Source: Sorangium sp051521495
GTDB lineage: Bacteria > Myxococcota_A > Polyangia > Polyangiales > Polyangiaceae
NCBI RefSeq assembly: GCF_051521495.1
Contig: NZ_CP150355.1
Coordinates: forward strand, 620,001-684,000
Direction: 5' to 3'
Length of the DNA stretch: 64,000 bases
Shown: positions 46,347 to 63,814 of the stretch, one piece after another
Numbering within the stretch: position 1 is the stretch's first letter
Layout: every line of letters starts with the position of its first letter
Program-made: the position numbers and the translations under genes
Notes under the pieces: generated by a model
What the model saw: the letters and a program-made list of their open reading frames with translations, nothing else
Database searches by the model: none
What the model was told of the DNA's origin: nothing

Positions 46347-47537
46347 ATGGCCAAGGAGAAATTCACTCGTACGAAGCCGCACGTGAACGTGGGCACCATC
46401 GGCCACATCGACCATGGCAAGACCACGCTCACGGCGGCGCTCGTCAAGGTGCAGTCGAAGCGCAACCTGGCGAAGGCGATCTCGTACGCCGACATCGCGA
46501 AGGGCGGGACGGTCCGTGACGAGACCAAGACGGTGACCATCGCGGCGGCGCACGTCGAGTACGAGTCGGCCAACCGCCACTACGCGCACGTCGACTGCCC
46601 CGGGCACGCCGACTACATCAAGAACATGATCACCGGCGCGGCGCAGATGGACGGGGCAATCCTCGTCGTGTCGTCGCTCGACAGCGTGATGCCGCAGACG
46701 CGCGAGCACGTGCTGCTCGCCCGGCAGGTCGGCCTGAACCACATCGTCGTGTTCCTCAACAAGTGCGACGCGGTGGACGACCCGGAGATGCTCGACCTGG
46801 TCGAGATGGAGGTCCGCGAGCTCTTGTCGAAGTACAAGTTCGACGGCGACAACGCGCCCGTGGTCCGCGGCGCGTCGCTGCCCGCGCTTCAGGGCGACCC
46901 GAAGTGGGAGGAGACGATCCAGCAGCTGCTCAACGCGCTGGACAGCTACATCCCCGAGCCGGTGCGCGACATCGACAAGCCGTTCCTGATGGCGGTCGAG
47001 GACGTGTTCTCGATCAAGGGCCGCGGCACGGTGGCCACGGGCCGCATCGAGCGCGGCGTGATCAAGGTCGGCGACGAGGTGCAGATCATCGGCTTCAAGG
47101 ACACGAAGAAGTCGGTCGTCACCGGCGTCGAGATGTTCCGCAAGCTGCTCGATCAGGGGCAGGCGGGCGACAACGTCGGGTGTCTGCTCCGCGGCGTGGA
47201 GAAGGAAGAGATCGAGCGTGGCCAGGTGCTGGCGAAGCCCGGGTCGATCACGCCGCACACCAAGTTCACCGGTGAGGTGTACGTCCTCAAGAAGGAGGAG
47301 GGCGGGCGCCACACGCCGTTCTTCACCAACTACCGGCCGCAGTTCTACATCCGGACGACGGACGTGACCGGCACGGTGAACCTCCCCGAGGGGGTGAAGA
47401 TGGTGATGCCGGGCGACAACATCACGATGACGATCGAGCTCATCGCCCCGGTCGCGCTGGAGGAGCAGATGCGCTTCGCCATCCGCGAGGGCGGCAAGAC
47501 GGTGGGCGCCGGCGTCGTCACCAAGATCCTCGCGTAG
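46347..47537 (+). CDS. tuf: Elongation factor Tu with divergent switch region
   Basis: The 396-residue GTPase delivers aminoacyl-tRNA to the ribosome. G1 is GTIGHIDHGKTT, G3 is VDCPGHADYIKNM and G4 is NKCD; domains II and III look normal (VFSIKGRGTVATGR, GGRHTPFF, RTTDVTGT). Two motifs conserved in nearly all EF-Tu differ: switch I reads DETKTVTIAAAHVEY where ARGITINTSHVEY is usual, keeping the Mg-binding Thr but changing Arg-Gly to Lys-Thr, and the residues before MPQTREH read SLDSV rather than AADGP. A strong AGGAG precedes ATG 46347. It follows four tRNAs, as in the tufB operon. Only this tuf copy is in the window. Confidence 0.95.
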   Translation: MAKEKFTRTKPHVNVGTIGHIDHGKTTLTAALVKVQSKRNLAKAISYADIAKGGTVRDETKTVTIAAAHVEYESANRHYAHVDCPGHADYIKNMITGAAQMDGAILVVSSLDSVMPQTREHVLLARQVGLNHIVVFLNKCDAVDDPEMLDLVEMEVRELLSKYKFDGDNAPVVRGASLPALQGDPKWEETIQQLLNALDSYIPEPVRDIDKPFLMAVEDVFSIKGRGTVATGRIERGVIKVGDEVQIIGFKDTKKSVVTGVEMFRKLLDQGQAGDNVGCLLRGVEKEEIERGQVLAKPGSITPHTKFTGEVYVLKKEEGGRHTPFFTNYRPQFYIRTTDVTGTVNLPEGVKMVMPGDNITMTIELIAPVALEEQMRFAIREGGKTVGAGVVTKILA

Positions 47538-47546
47538 GGGGCCGAC

Positions 47547-47717
47547 GTGGGCGAGCAGGCCAGTGGGTGGCGTGCGGCGCGCATCGCCGTCTCACTGGCC
47601 TGCAGCGAGTGCAAGTCGCGGAACTACAAGACCACGAAGGCGCCGGACCAGGTGGTGTCGCTCAAGAAGTTCTGCAAGCAGTGCAAGAAGCATACGGTTC
47701 ACGACGAGACGAAGTGA
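47547..47717 (+). CDS. rpmG: 50S ribosomal protein L33
   Basis: This 56-residue protein has RIAVSLACSECKSRNYKTTKA and FCKQCKKHTVHDETK, i.e. the two CxxC pairs of the zinc-binding form of L33. It lies 9 bases after the tuf stop and starts at GTG 47547. An extra basic/glycine-rich N-terminus of about ten residues precedes the usual start; an internal start is possible. It is co-transcribed with tuf and trnW. Confidence 0.9.
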   Translation: MGEQASGWRAARIAVSLACSECKSRNYKTTKAPDQVVSLKKFCKQCKKHTVHDETK

Positions 47718-47746
47718 ACGGATGCTCAGGAAGGCGCAGCGGTTCT

Positions 47747-47819
47747 AGGGGTATAGCTCAGTTGGTAGAGCAGCGGATTCCAAATCCGCAGGTCGGGAGT
47801 TCGAGCCTCTCTGCCCCTG
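47747..47819 (+). tRNA. tRNA-Trp (CCA)
   Basis: The 73-base gene has acceptor AGGGGTA pairing with TGCCCCT (one T-G), anticodon loop TTCCAAA (anticodon CCA) in stem GCGGA/TCCGC, and T-loop AGTTCGAGCCT. It sits between rpmG and secE, as in many bacteria. Confidence 0.95.
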
Positions 47820-47906
47820 CCGGGGAATGTGGGCGCCTCAGGGCCGCCCCCGGTGCCCCACCGAGCAGGCTTCTGTCTGCCGCGGGTCGGCGCGTTTGGT
47901 GTTGTT

Positions 47907-48533
47907 ATGGCGAAGGGTCAAAAAGACAAGCAGCCGACGAAGGTCGCGGAAGATGAGGAGCCGGAAGAATCCGGGCCGAGCTCGTCTGCAGAGTCCTCGT
48001 CCCTCGTGACGCGGGGCGAGGGGACGGGGGCTGCTGACGCGAAGGACGCCGATGCGTCGCGCTCCGATGAGCCGAACGAGACCGATGAGGCCGAAGGCGA
48101 GGGCGCGGCCGCTCAGCTCGGCACGGAGCGCTATGTGCTCGCCGGCTTCTTCGCCGCCGGGATGCTGCTCGCCTACCTGCTCGGCAAGGTCGTCCACGGC
48201 GTCTGGGCGACCCTCGCCAACAAGGACTGGTTCAGCCGGGCGCTCCCTGCGCTCTCCGCGGTGGGCGACGACGAAAAGACGACGTACGGCATGATCGTCG
48301 GCGGCGTCGTCGCGCTCGTCGTCGTGCTGCGCGCGTTCCGCAACGCCGAGCTCCGCACCTGGAGCGACGAGGTCGCCGCCGAGCTGGGGAAGGTGAAGTG
48401 GCCGACCAAGAAGGAGGTGACGAATGCGACGTTCGTCGTCATCGCGACGACCACCGTGGCGACCCTCTACCTGGCGCTGCTCGACCGCTTCTGGGCGTTC
48501 GTGACCAACATCGTTTACGGCGATGGAAGCTGA
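47907..48533 (+). CDS. secE: Preprotein translocase subunit SecE, extended
   Basis: The 208-residue protein has an acidic N-terminal extension of about 65 residues, then three predicted membrane helices (about 73-93, 127-147 and 180-200) with the conserved SecE amphipathic block VAAELGKVKWPTKKEV before the last. It anchors SecY in the inner membrane. Most SecE proteins are either short with one helix or have three helices and a short N-terminus, so the extension is unusual. It has a weak ribosome binding site at ATG 47907 and lies directly before nusG. Confidence 0.93.
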   Translation: MAKGQKDKQPTKVAEDEEPEESGPSSSAESSSLVTRGEGTGAADAKDADASRSDEPNETDEAEGEGAAAQLGTERYVLAGFFAAGMLLAYLLGKVVHGVWATLANKDWFSRALPALSAVGDDEKTTYGMIVGGVVALVVVLRAFRNAELRTWSDEVAAELGKVKWPTKKEVTNATFVVIATTTVATLYLALLDRFWAFVTNIVYGDGS

Positions 48534-48563
48534 AGCAGGGAGATCCTGAGGGAATCAAGCGCC

Positions 48564-49094
48564 ATGGCCAAGAAGTGGTACGTCATCCATACCTACTCGG
48601 GATACGAGGCGAAGGTGCGCGACGCGCTCCAGCAGCGCGTGAAGCAGTACAGCCTGGAAGATCGGTTCGGCGAGATCCTCATCCCGAGCGAGACGGTCAC
48701 GGAGAACCGTCCCGGTGGCAAGACCCGCGTTCGTCAGAAGCTCAGCCTGCCCGGCTACATCTTCGTTGAGATGGAGATGAACGAGCAGGTCTGGCACCTG
48801 GTCAAGGACACGCCCAAGGTGACCGGCTTCATCGGCAACCAGACGCCACAGGAGGTGCCGCTGGTGCAGATCGACAATCTCCGGCGGGGGATCGTCGAGG
48901 GGGCGGTCAAGCCGAAGCCGCGGCTCACGTTCGAGGTGGGTGAGGAGGTGCGGGTCCTGGATGGCGCCTTCGCGAACTTCACCGGCACGGTCGACGACGT
49001 GAAGATGGACAAGCAGAAGCTCAAGGTGAAGGTCAGCATCTTCGGCCGACCCACCAGCGTGGAGCTCGACTTCTCAGCCGTGGAGAAGCGCTAG
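48564..49094 (+). CDS. nusG: Transcription termination/antitermination protein NusG
   Basis: The 176-residue protein has the NGN domain (KWYVIHTYSGYEAKVRDAL, VRQKLSLPGYIFVEM, VWHLVKDTPKVTGFIG) and C-terminal KOW (VRVLDGAFANFTGTVDDV, VSIFGRPTSVELDF). It binds RNA polymerase and couples transcription to Rho and the ribosome. It lies 30 bases after secE. Confidence 0.97.
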   Translation: MAKKWYVIHTYSGYEAKVRDALQQRVKQYSLEDRFGEILIPSETVTENRPGGKTRVRQKLSLPGYIFVEMEMNEQVWHLVKDTPKVTGFIGNQTPQEVPLVQIDNLRRGIVEGAVKPKPRLTFEVGEEVRVLDGAFANFTGTVDDVKMDKQKLKVKVSIFGRPTSVELDFSAVEKR

Positions 49095-49126
49095 CCAGGA
49101 ACGGACGGCTGCAAACCTGCGGGCGA

Positions 49127-49146
49127 GCACCGCGCCTCCGCGGTGC
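49127..49146 (+). terminator. Hairpin between nusG and rplK
   Basis: GCACCGC and GCGGTGC form a 7-bp stem around a six-base loop, followed by TTCGCTGTTTCTC. A second hairpin (CCGCCC/GGGCGG) lies at about 49171-49185. These could be a terminator or the L1-binding leader of the ribosomal-protein operon. Confidence 0.45.
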
Positions 49147-49211
49147 TTCGCTGTTTCTCTGAAAAGTAGACCGCCCGTCGGGCGGCGGTTCGATAGGGTG
49201 CGAGATTCATC

Positions 49212-49655
49212 ATGGCGAAGAAAGTCACTGGGTACGTGAAGCTGCAGCTTCCGGCGGGCAAGGCCAACCCGTCGCCCCCCGTCGGTCCGGCGCTCGGCCA
49301 GCACGGCGTCAACATCATGGCGTTCTGCAAGGACTTCAACTCGCGGACGGCAGCGCAGGGAGACATGATCATCCCGGTGGTGATCACGGTCTACTCCGAC
49401 CGCTCGTTCACGTTCATCCTGAAGACGCCGCCGGCCTCCGTGCTCCTCAAGAAGGCGGCGGGGCTCGAGACGAAGAAGAAGCCGGGCGCGGGCTCGAAGG
49501 AGCCCAACAAGGTCAAGGTGGGCAAGGTCACGCAGAAGCAGCTGAAGGAGCTTGCCCAGCTCAAGATGCAGGACATGAACACGACGAACCTCGAGTCCGC
49601 GATGCGCAGCATGGCGGGCACGGCGCGCTCGATGGGCATCGACGTCGTCGACTGA
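49212..49655 (+). CDS. rplK: 50S ribosomal protein L11
   Basis: The 147-residue protein has the canonical VKLQLPAGKANPSPPVGPALGQHGVNI motif that contacts the GTPase-associated 23S rRNA, and the MQDMNTTNLESAMR-type C-terminal RNA-binding part ends SMGIDVVD. A PGAGSKEPNKVKVG linker joins the domains. The ribosome binding site is weak. Confidence 0.97.
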   Translation: MAKKVTGYVKLQLPAGKANPSPPVGPALGQHGVNIMAFCKDFNSRTAAQGDMIIPVVITVYSDRSFTFILKTPPASVLLKKAAGLETKKKPGAGSKEPNKVKVGKVTQKQLKELAQLKMQDMNTTNLESAMRSMAGTARSMGIDVVD

Positions 49656-49801
49656 GGTGGTCGTGGCGCTCCCCGCGGTCGGGGATGCGCGCCGCCACGG
49701 TGGCGCCCCGAGGGTGGGCGCCCCGGCGGACGGGGAGCAAGACTTACCACGGTAGTTTAAGGCGCACCGTGGGAGGCGAGAGCCGTTAAGAAGGAGGGCA
49801 T

Positions 49802-50512
<711 letters not shown>

Positions 50513-50515
50513 CCC

Positions 50516-51046
50516 ATGGAACGGTCCCAGAAGGAAGTGCTGATCGGCTCCGTTCGGCAGAAGTTCGAGCGGATGTCTTCCGCGGTCTTCCTGGATTTCA
50601 AGGGGATGAACGTCGAGGCGGTCACCAAGCTTCGCGATGAGTTCCGGAAGTCCGGCGTGGAGTACCGTGTCGTGAAGAACACGCTCGTCCGCCATGCCAT
50701 CAAGGAGCATCCCTGGGCGAGCACCCTCGCGAAGAGCCTGACCGGCATGACCGGCGTGGCCTGGAGCTACGAGGATCCGAGCGCGGCAGCCAAGGTCGTC
50801 AAGGCGTTCCGCAAGGACAACCAGAAGCTGCAGATCAAGGCCGGGCTCATCGAGGGCCAGATCCTCTCGGGCGACGCCGTCGAGACGCAGCTCGCGACGA
50901 TGCCCGGCAAGGATGAGCTCCGTGCGACGCTGCTCGCGACGCTGCAGGCGCCGCTCCAGCAGTTCGTGCAGCAGCTCAACGCGCCTCTCCAGAATTTCGC
51001 CTATCTCCTGAAGGCGAAGGAAGAGAACGCGGGCAAGCAGGCCTGA
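50516..51046 (+). CDS. rplJ: 50S ribosomal protein L10
   Basis: The 176-residue protein has the L10 motifs FLDFKGMNVEAVTKLRDEFRK, YRVVKNTLVRHA and the C-terminal helix for L7/L12 dimers (LQQFVQQLNAPLQNFAYLL). It starts three bases after the rplA stop, so the usual long L10-binding leader is absent here. Confidence 0.97.
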   Translation: MERSQKEVLIGSVRQKFERMSSAVFLDFKGMNVEAVTKLRDEFRKSGVEYRVVKNTLVRHAIKEHPWASTLAKSLTGMTGVAWSYEDPSAAAKVVKAFRKDNQKLQIKAGLIEGQILSGDAVETQLATMPGKDELRATLLATLQAPLQQFVQQLNAPLQNFAYLLKAKEENAGKQA

Positions 51047-51144
51047 GAGGGTGCTTTCGTATCAATTGGGCCTTGCGCCCGTCTGGTTTTGGTTTACATG
51101 GCCCCCTCCCCGGGGCGCGCAGAAGAGTTTGAAGGAGTCTTGCA

Positions 51145-51534
51145 ATGGCTGAGATCACGCGCGAGCAGGTCGTCGATTACCTCTCCAACCTCCCTGTCAT
51201 CCAGATCGCCGAGCTCATCAAGGACCTCGAGAACAAGTGGGGCGTCAAGGCTGCTCCCGCGGCCGTCGCCGTCGCCGCTGGCCCCGCGGCCGGCGCCGCT
51301 CCGGCCGAGAAGGCCCCGGAGCAGACCGAGTTCGACGTCATCCTCGCGAACGCGGGCAGCAACAAGATCGGCGTCATCAAGGCGATCCGCGAGATCACCG
51401 GTCTGGGCCTGAAGGAAGCGAAGGACCTGGTCGAGGCCGCGCCGAAGACCGTCAAGGAGCAGGTTTCCAAGGCGGACGCGGAGGAGATGAAGAAGAAGCT
51501 CGTCGAGGCAGGTGCTACCGTCGAGCTCAAGTAA
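51145..51534 (+). CDS. rplL: 50S ribosomal protein L7/L12
   Basis: The 129-residue protein has the N-terminal dimer region (VVDYLSNLPVIQIAELIKDL), an Ala/Pro hinge and the factor-binding C-terminal domain (EFDVILANAGSNKIGVIK, LGLKEAKDLVE). GGAG precedes ATG 51145. It is separated from rplJ by 98 bases. Confidence 0.97.
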   Translation: MAEITREQVVDYLSNLPVIQIAELIKDLENKWGVKAAPAAVAVAAGPAAGAAPAEKAPEQTEFDVILANAGSNKIGVIKAIREITGLGLKEAKDLVEAAPKTVKEQVSKADAEEMKKKLVEAGATVELK

Positions 51535-51574
51535 CGATCACCGCTCCCTGCTAGGGAAATCGGGATCCGCCGGA

Positions 51575-51618
51575 GGACGGCGGCAGGGGCGGTCGTCCCT
51601 GCCGCACGTCCCGCTTTT
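51575..51618 (+). terminator. Attenuator/terminator-like hairpin between rplL and rpoB
   Basis: GGACGGCGGCAGGG pairs with CCCTGCCGCACGTCC (imperfect at the base) and is followed by CGCTTTT. It is placed to reduce transcription from rplL into rpoB, as the E. coli rplL-rpoB attenuator does. Confidence 0.6.
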
Positions 51619-51628
51619 GTCTGAACAA

Positions 51629-51736
51629 CGGGGCCGCGCGTGCGGGCCCTCGCGCAACGCTGAAGAGGACCGCGAGTATGGGTCCTCGGTCAATTCTGAA
51701 GGGGACCGCGGGTGCGGGTCCTTGACCAACGTCGGA
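51629..51736 (+). repeat. Three tandem 36-bp hairpin repeats in the rpoB leader
   Basis: Copies start at about 51629, 51665 and 51701. Each holds a small hairpin of the type GGRCC-(8)-GGGYCC followed by a tail near CAACGCTGAAG. The period is 36 bases. Compensatory change between copies (GGGCC/GGGCCC versus GGACC/GGGTCC) keeps pairing, which argues for function at the RNA level. Confidence 0.75.
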
Positions 51737-51900
51737 GCTCAATGGGTCGCCACGCGGTCCGCTCTGCCCCCACAGCCAAGATGTTTTGGGTCCTCATTCC
51801 CTGAGGACGCTCGCTCGCCATTGGTGCGTAGCTTCGTGTTCGTTGCTCGGTTCGAGCGGTGCGCCCGCCCCGCACCGCTCGTGTGAGCCGGAGGAAATCG

Positions 51901-56037
<4,137 letters not shown>

Positions 56038-56086
56038 TGCAGTTCGTCACGTCACGAGCGCCGCGGGCCTTTTCGGTGACGGCAGG

Positions 56087-56116
56087 GGACGCGCGCCGCG
56101 CGGGCGGCGCGCCCCC
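56087..56116 (+). promoter_or_regulatory. Strong hairpin in the rpoB-rpoC gap
   Basis: GCGCGCCGC pairs with GCGGCGCGC around a four-base loop, with extra G/C pairing outside. It lies in the 141-bp gap between rpoB and rpoC and could be an RNA processing or stability element. Confidence 0.4.
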
Positions 56117-56178
56117 GAAGGCTCAAGCCGCGGGCGCTGACAGGTTCATCGGTTTCGTTTCTGTCTCCGGAGGTCTCC

Positions 56179-60462
<4,284 letters not shown>

Positions 60463-60471
60463 CCGCCGGCC

Positions 60472-60508
60472 GGCGCGCCCAGGGCGGGCTCCACCCCCCG
60501 GGCGCGCC
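60472..60508 (+). terminator. Hairpin after rpoC, terminator candidate
   Basis: GGCGCGCCC and GGGCGCGCC form a perfect 9-bp stem just after the rpoC stop, with a 19-base loop that can pair further. No T-run is present. Confidence 0.5.
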
Positions 60509-60562
60509 GCTCGTCTCCCGGGGCGCGCTCGCAGCGGCTCAGGAGGCGATCCCCGCTTCTTC

Positions 60563-60655
60563 CCAGTTCCCGGGCTCGCCGCTCTGGCGGGCCGCGCCGG
60601 ACGTGCCAGTCTCCAGTTCCCGGGCTCGCCGCTCTGGCGGGCCGCGCCGGACGTG
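60563..60655. repeat. 43-bp direct repeat after rpoC
   Basis: Copies at 60563-60605 and 60613-60655 are identical (CCAGTTCCCGGGCTCGCCGC and onward). The rest of the 60509-60910 gap shows no supported gene, only GC-rich sequence before the next start. Confidence 0.85.
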
Positions 60656-60910
60656 GCGTGCGCGCCTACCCGGGGTCAGCCTTCACTTCCACGTCGCAGC
60701 GTATCGGGTCGAGCAAGCCTCGGCAGCCAACCGGCGTCTGCCGGAACGCTCACGGGGCTCGCGCGCCGCTCCGAGCTCTGCTCTCATTCCTCGAGCGCAC
60801 CCCATGGCTGCATACGCCGCGAGCGGCAGGCCAGCTCTCCCCGCGTGCTCCCGTTCCGCGAGGGTTCTTGGGCGCGCCACCTCCAATTTCTGGGTAGAAT
60901 CAGGGTTTCG

Positions 60911-63163
60911 ATGGCTTCCGTTCAAGGATTGAACCAGCGGATTGCCGATCGCCTCGTCCTCGAGGGGCGCATCACCCCGGACGATCACCGTCGTGCGGTG
61001 GAGTACGCGATGCGTACGCGCGGCCGTATCGAGGACGCCATCATCGAGCTCGACATCGTCAACGAGGCCGAGCTCCTGAAGTTCATCGCGACCGTCCACA
61101 ACACCCGCTTCGTCTCGACCGAGAAGCTCTCGAAGGCGATCATCGAGCCCCGCGTGCTCGCCAAGGTCTCGGCGATCACCGCGACGTTGCACGGCGTCTT
61201 CCCGGTCCTGCTCGACGATCGGAACACGACGCTCTCGGTCGCGACCGCGGATCCCGACAACGACGCCGCGCTCCACGAGATCCGGCTCGCCGCGGGCGTG
61301 CGGGACGTACGCGCCATCGTCGCCAGGCCGGCGGCGGTCCGCGCGGCCATCGCGTACCACTACCGCGGCGACACGACCGCATTCAGCTCGCTGCTGCGTC
61401 CGGTCAACGCGTTCGACGAGATCCTCTACTCCAACAGCAATAGCCCGTTCGAGCGCGGGTCGATGACACACGAGCGCGCATCGATGACGCACGAGCGCGC
61501 GTCGATCACGCACGAGCGCGCGTCGATGACGCACGTGCCGGCGATGCCCCCGCAGCCGATGCACCCGCAGACGATGCACGTGCAGCCGGCGCACGCGGCG
61601 CCGCCGGTCGCGCCGGTGCATCCGCAGGCGATGCACGTGCAGCCGACGCACGCGGCGCTGCCGGTCGCGCCGATGCCGGCGTCGCTCGTCACGGCGCCGC
61701 AGGCTCCCGCGGTGATGCGGGCGCCCTCCGCGCCGCCCCGCGTGGCCCCGGCCGGCCCGCCGCCCACGCCGGTGCCGCCTTCGCCGCCCCCTCAGCAGCA
61801 GGTCGCCCCGGCCCCGATCTCCGCGCCGGTCGCCGTGGCGCCTCCCCCGCCGCCGCCGCACCCGACCACGACCCACGCGTACGTCGAGACGCTCAACGTC
61901 CTCGTGAGCCTGCTCGAGAACGCGCGGCAGGACCTTCGAGGCCACTCCTCCACCGTCGCTCGCATCGTGCGCAAGCTCTGCGAGCGCATCGGCCTGCCGC
62001 CGACGACGGTCGCGAGCTACGTGGCCTCGGCCTACCTGCACGACCTCGGCAAGAACGGCCCGTACCACCTCACCGCGCTCAACGTCGCGGAGTACGAGGG
62101 GCACCGGCTCGCCGCGACGAAGAGCGTGGACCTCCCGGCGCACCTCATGGAGTCGGTGGGGCTGCCGCAGGAGGTCGTCTCGGCGATCAGCATGATGTAC
62201 GAGCGCTACGACGGCAGCGGCTTCCCCGACGGCCTGTCCGGCAAGGAGATCCCGCTCGGCGCGCGCATCCTCGCGGTCGCGGACACCTACGCCGACCTCA
62301 CGCAGAACCCGCGCAACCCCTACCGCAAGGCGCTCCGCCCGCCGGAGGCCTGCGACGTGCTGGCCCAGTACCGCGGCACGATCTTCGATCCGAACATCGT
62401 CGATCTCTTCCGCCAGGTCATGACCGGCGACGACATGCGCGCGAAGCTGCTCTCCGATCGGCACCAGGCGCTCATCGTCGACCCGGATCCCGAGGAGACG
62501 ACGGTGCTCGAGCTGCGCCTGCTCGAGCAGGGCTTCGAGGTCTCGATCGCGCGCAACGTGGCGCAGGCGCGCCGCGAGCTCGAGACGAAGGACATCGAGG
62601 TGGTCGTCAGCGAGATCGATCTCGAGGAGCCCGACGCGGGCCTCGCGCTCCGCTCCGACGCGCTGAAGCTCGGCTTCGGCCGCGACAAGACGTGGGTCAT
62701 CCTCACCACGAAGACGGACCGGCAGACCGCCCAGCGCGCCTTCGATCTCGGCGTCGACGACTTCGTCTCGAAGCCGGCGTCGACCGACGTGATGGCCGCC
62801 AAGCTCCGTCAGCTCATCGAGCGGCGGTCCTCGACCGCCGTCCCCCGCGGCGTGTCCGGATCGCTCGCCGAGATGGGCCTGCCGGACATGATCCAGATCC
62901 TCTGGCACGGCCGGAAGACGTGCGCGCTCAAGATCCAGGCGAACTCCATGGCCGGCGAGATCCACTTCGCCGACGGGCAGGTCGTGCACGCGCTCTGGGC
63001 CGGCGCGCAGGGCGAGGACGCGTTCTACCGGATGCTTTCGCTCACGGAGGGCGACTTCCGCCTCGACCCGAGCTTCTCCCCCAGCACCCGCAGCATCACC
63101 GCGTCGCCCGAGGCGCTGCTCCTCGAAGGGATGCGCCGCCTCGATGAAGGGACCCTGTCCTAG
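60911..63163 (+). CDS. MshEN / HD-GYP-like / receiver-like / DUF4388 regulator
   Basis: The 750-residue protein joins four modules. Residues about 12-150 resemble an MshEN (GspE N-terminal) c-di-GMP-binding domain. A Met/His/Pro-rich linker (175-315) has four 7-residue repeats (SMTHERA). An HD-GYP-like domain spans 320-500, with HDLGK (His377, Asp378) and ERYDGSGFPDG, where GYP is replaced by GFP (437-439). A receiver-like domain (515-640) lacks an obvious phospho-acceptor Asp. A DUF4388/PATAN-type domain (650-740) ends the protein. It probably reads or degrades c-di-GMP, but the altered motifs leave this open. ATG 60911 opens MASVQGLNQR. Confidence 0.82.
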   Translation: MASVQGLNQRIADRLVLEGRITPDDHRRAVEYAMRTRGRIEDAIIELDIVNEAELLKFIATVHNTRFVSTEKLSKAIIEPRVLAKVSAITATLHGVFPVLLDDRNTTLSVATADPDNDAALHEIRLAAGVRDVRAIVARPAAVRAAIAYHYRGDTTAFSSLLRPVNAFDEILYSNSNSPFERGSMTHERASMTHERASITHERASMTHVPAMPPQPMHPQTMHVQPAHAAPPVAPVHPQAMHVQPTHAALPVAPMPASLVTAPQAPAVMRAPSAPPRVAPAGPPPTPVPPSPPPQQQVAPAPISAPVAVAPPPPPPHPTTTHAYVETLNVLVSLLENARQDLRGHSSTVARIVRKLCERIGLPPTTVASYVASAYLHDLGKNGPYHLTALNVAEYEGHRLAATKSVDLPAHLMESVGLPQEVVSAISMMYERYDGSGFPDGLSGKEIPLGARILAVADTYADLTQNPRNPYRKALRPPEACDVLAQYRGTIFDPNIVDLFRQVMTGDDMRAKLLSDRHQALIVDPDPEETTVLELRLLEQGFEVSIARNVAQARRELETKDIEVVVSEIDLEEPDAGLALRSDALKLGFGRDKTWVILTTKTDRQTAQRAFDLGVDDFVSKPASTDVMAAKLRQLIERRSSTAVPRGVSGSLAEMGLPDMIQILWHGRKTCALKIQANSMAGEIHFADGQVVHALWAGAQGEDAFYRMLSLTEGDFRLDPSFSPSTRSITASPEALLLEGMRRLDEGTLS

Positions 63164-63184
63164 GCGCGCCGCGCTGGAGGCCCC

Positions 63185-63814
63185 TTGAAGAGCCCCCTCT
63201 GCATCGAGACCCCGCGGCTGCGCCTCCTCGTCCCGCCCGTCGAGTTCGCTGGCCGTTACCTCGCCTACTTCGAGCGCAACCGCGATCACCTGGCGCGGTG
63301 GGATCCGCCGCGCCCCGAGGGCTTCTACACCGAGGCGTTCTGGCGCGAGCGCCTCCTCCGCGATCACGATGACTTCGTCGCGGACCGCGCGCTCCGGCTC
63401 GCGCTGCAGTGGCGCGGCTCCCCTGGCGGCGAGGTGATCGGCGTCTGCAACTTCACGCAGTTCGTCCGCGGCGCCTTCCAGGCCGCGACCCTCGGCTACT
63501 CGCTCGACCAGCGCGCCGTGGGCTCGGGACTGATGTTCGAGGCGATCGAGGCGGCGATCGCGTACATGTTCGACACGCTCGGCTTCCACCGGGTGATGGC
63601 GAACTACCTGCCGCACAACGAGCGCAGCGGTCGGCTGCTCCGGCGCCTCGGCTTCGTCGTCGAGGGGTACGCCCGCGATTACCTGTTCATCGACGGCGCC
63701 TGGCGCGACCACGTCCTGACCGCGCTGACCAACCCGAGGCCCGCGCCCCCGGGCGCCCCGCGGACGCCGGGGGCGGCGCCCCCCGTCCGCGGCGCCGGCC
63801 AGCGCCACGGCTGA
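63185..63814 (+). CDS. GNAT acetyltransferase, RimJ/RimL type
   Basis: The 209-residue protein has the RimJ/RimL pattern: ETPRLRLLVP near the start, VIGVCNFTQFVRGAFQAATLGY, QRAVGSGLMFEAIEAAIAYMFDTLGFHRVMANYLPHNERSGRLLRRLGFVVEGYARDYL in pieces, and DHVLTAL. These enzymes acetylate protein N-termini or small amines using acetyl-CoA. The tail after residue 184 is Pro/Ala-rich. TTG 63185 is used because GGAGG lies four bases before it; no ATG or GTG fits better. It follows the HD-GYP-type gene by 21 bases and may share its operon. Confidence 0.85.
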   Translation: MKSPLCIETPRLRLLVPPVEFAGRYLAYFERNRDHLARWDPPRPEGFYTEAFWRERLLRDHDDFVADRALRLALQWRGSPGGEVIGVCNFTQFVRGAFQAATLGYSLDQRAVGSGLMFEAIEAAIAYMFDTLGFHRVMANYLPHNERSGRLLRRLGFVVEGYARDYLFIDGAWRDHVLTALTNPRPAPPGAPRTPGAAPPVRGAGQRHG

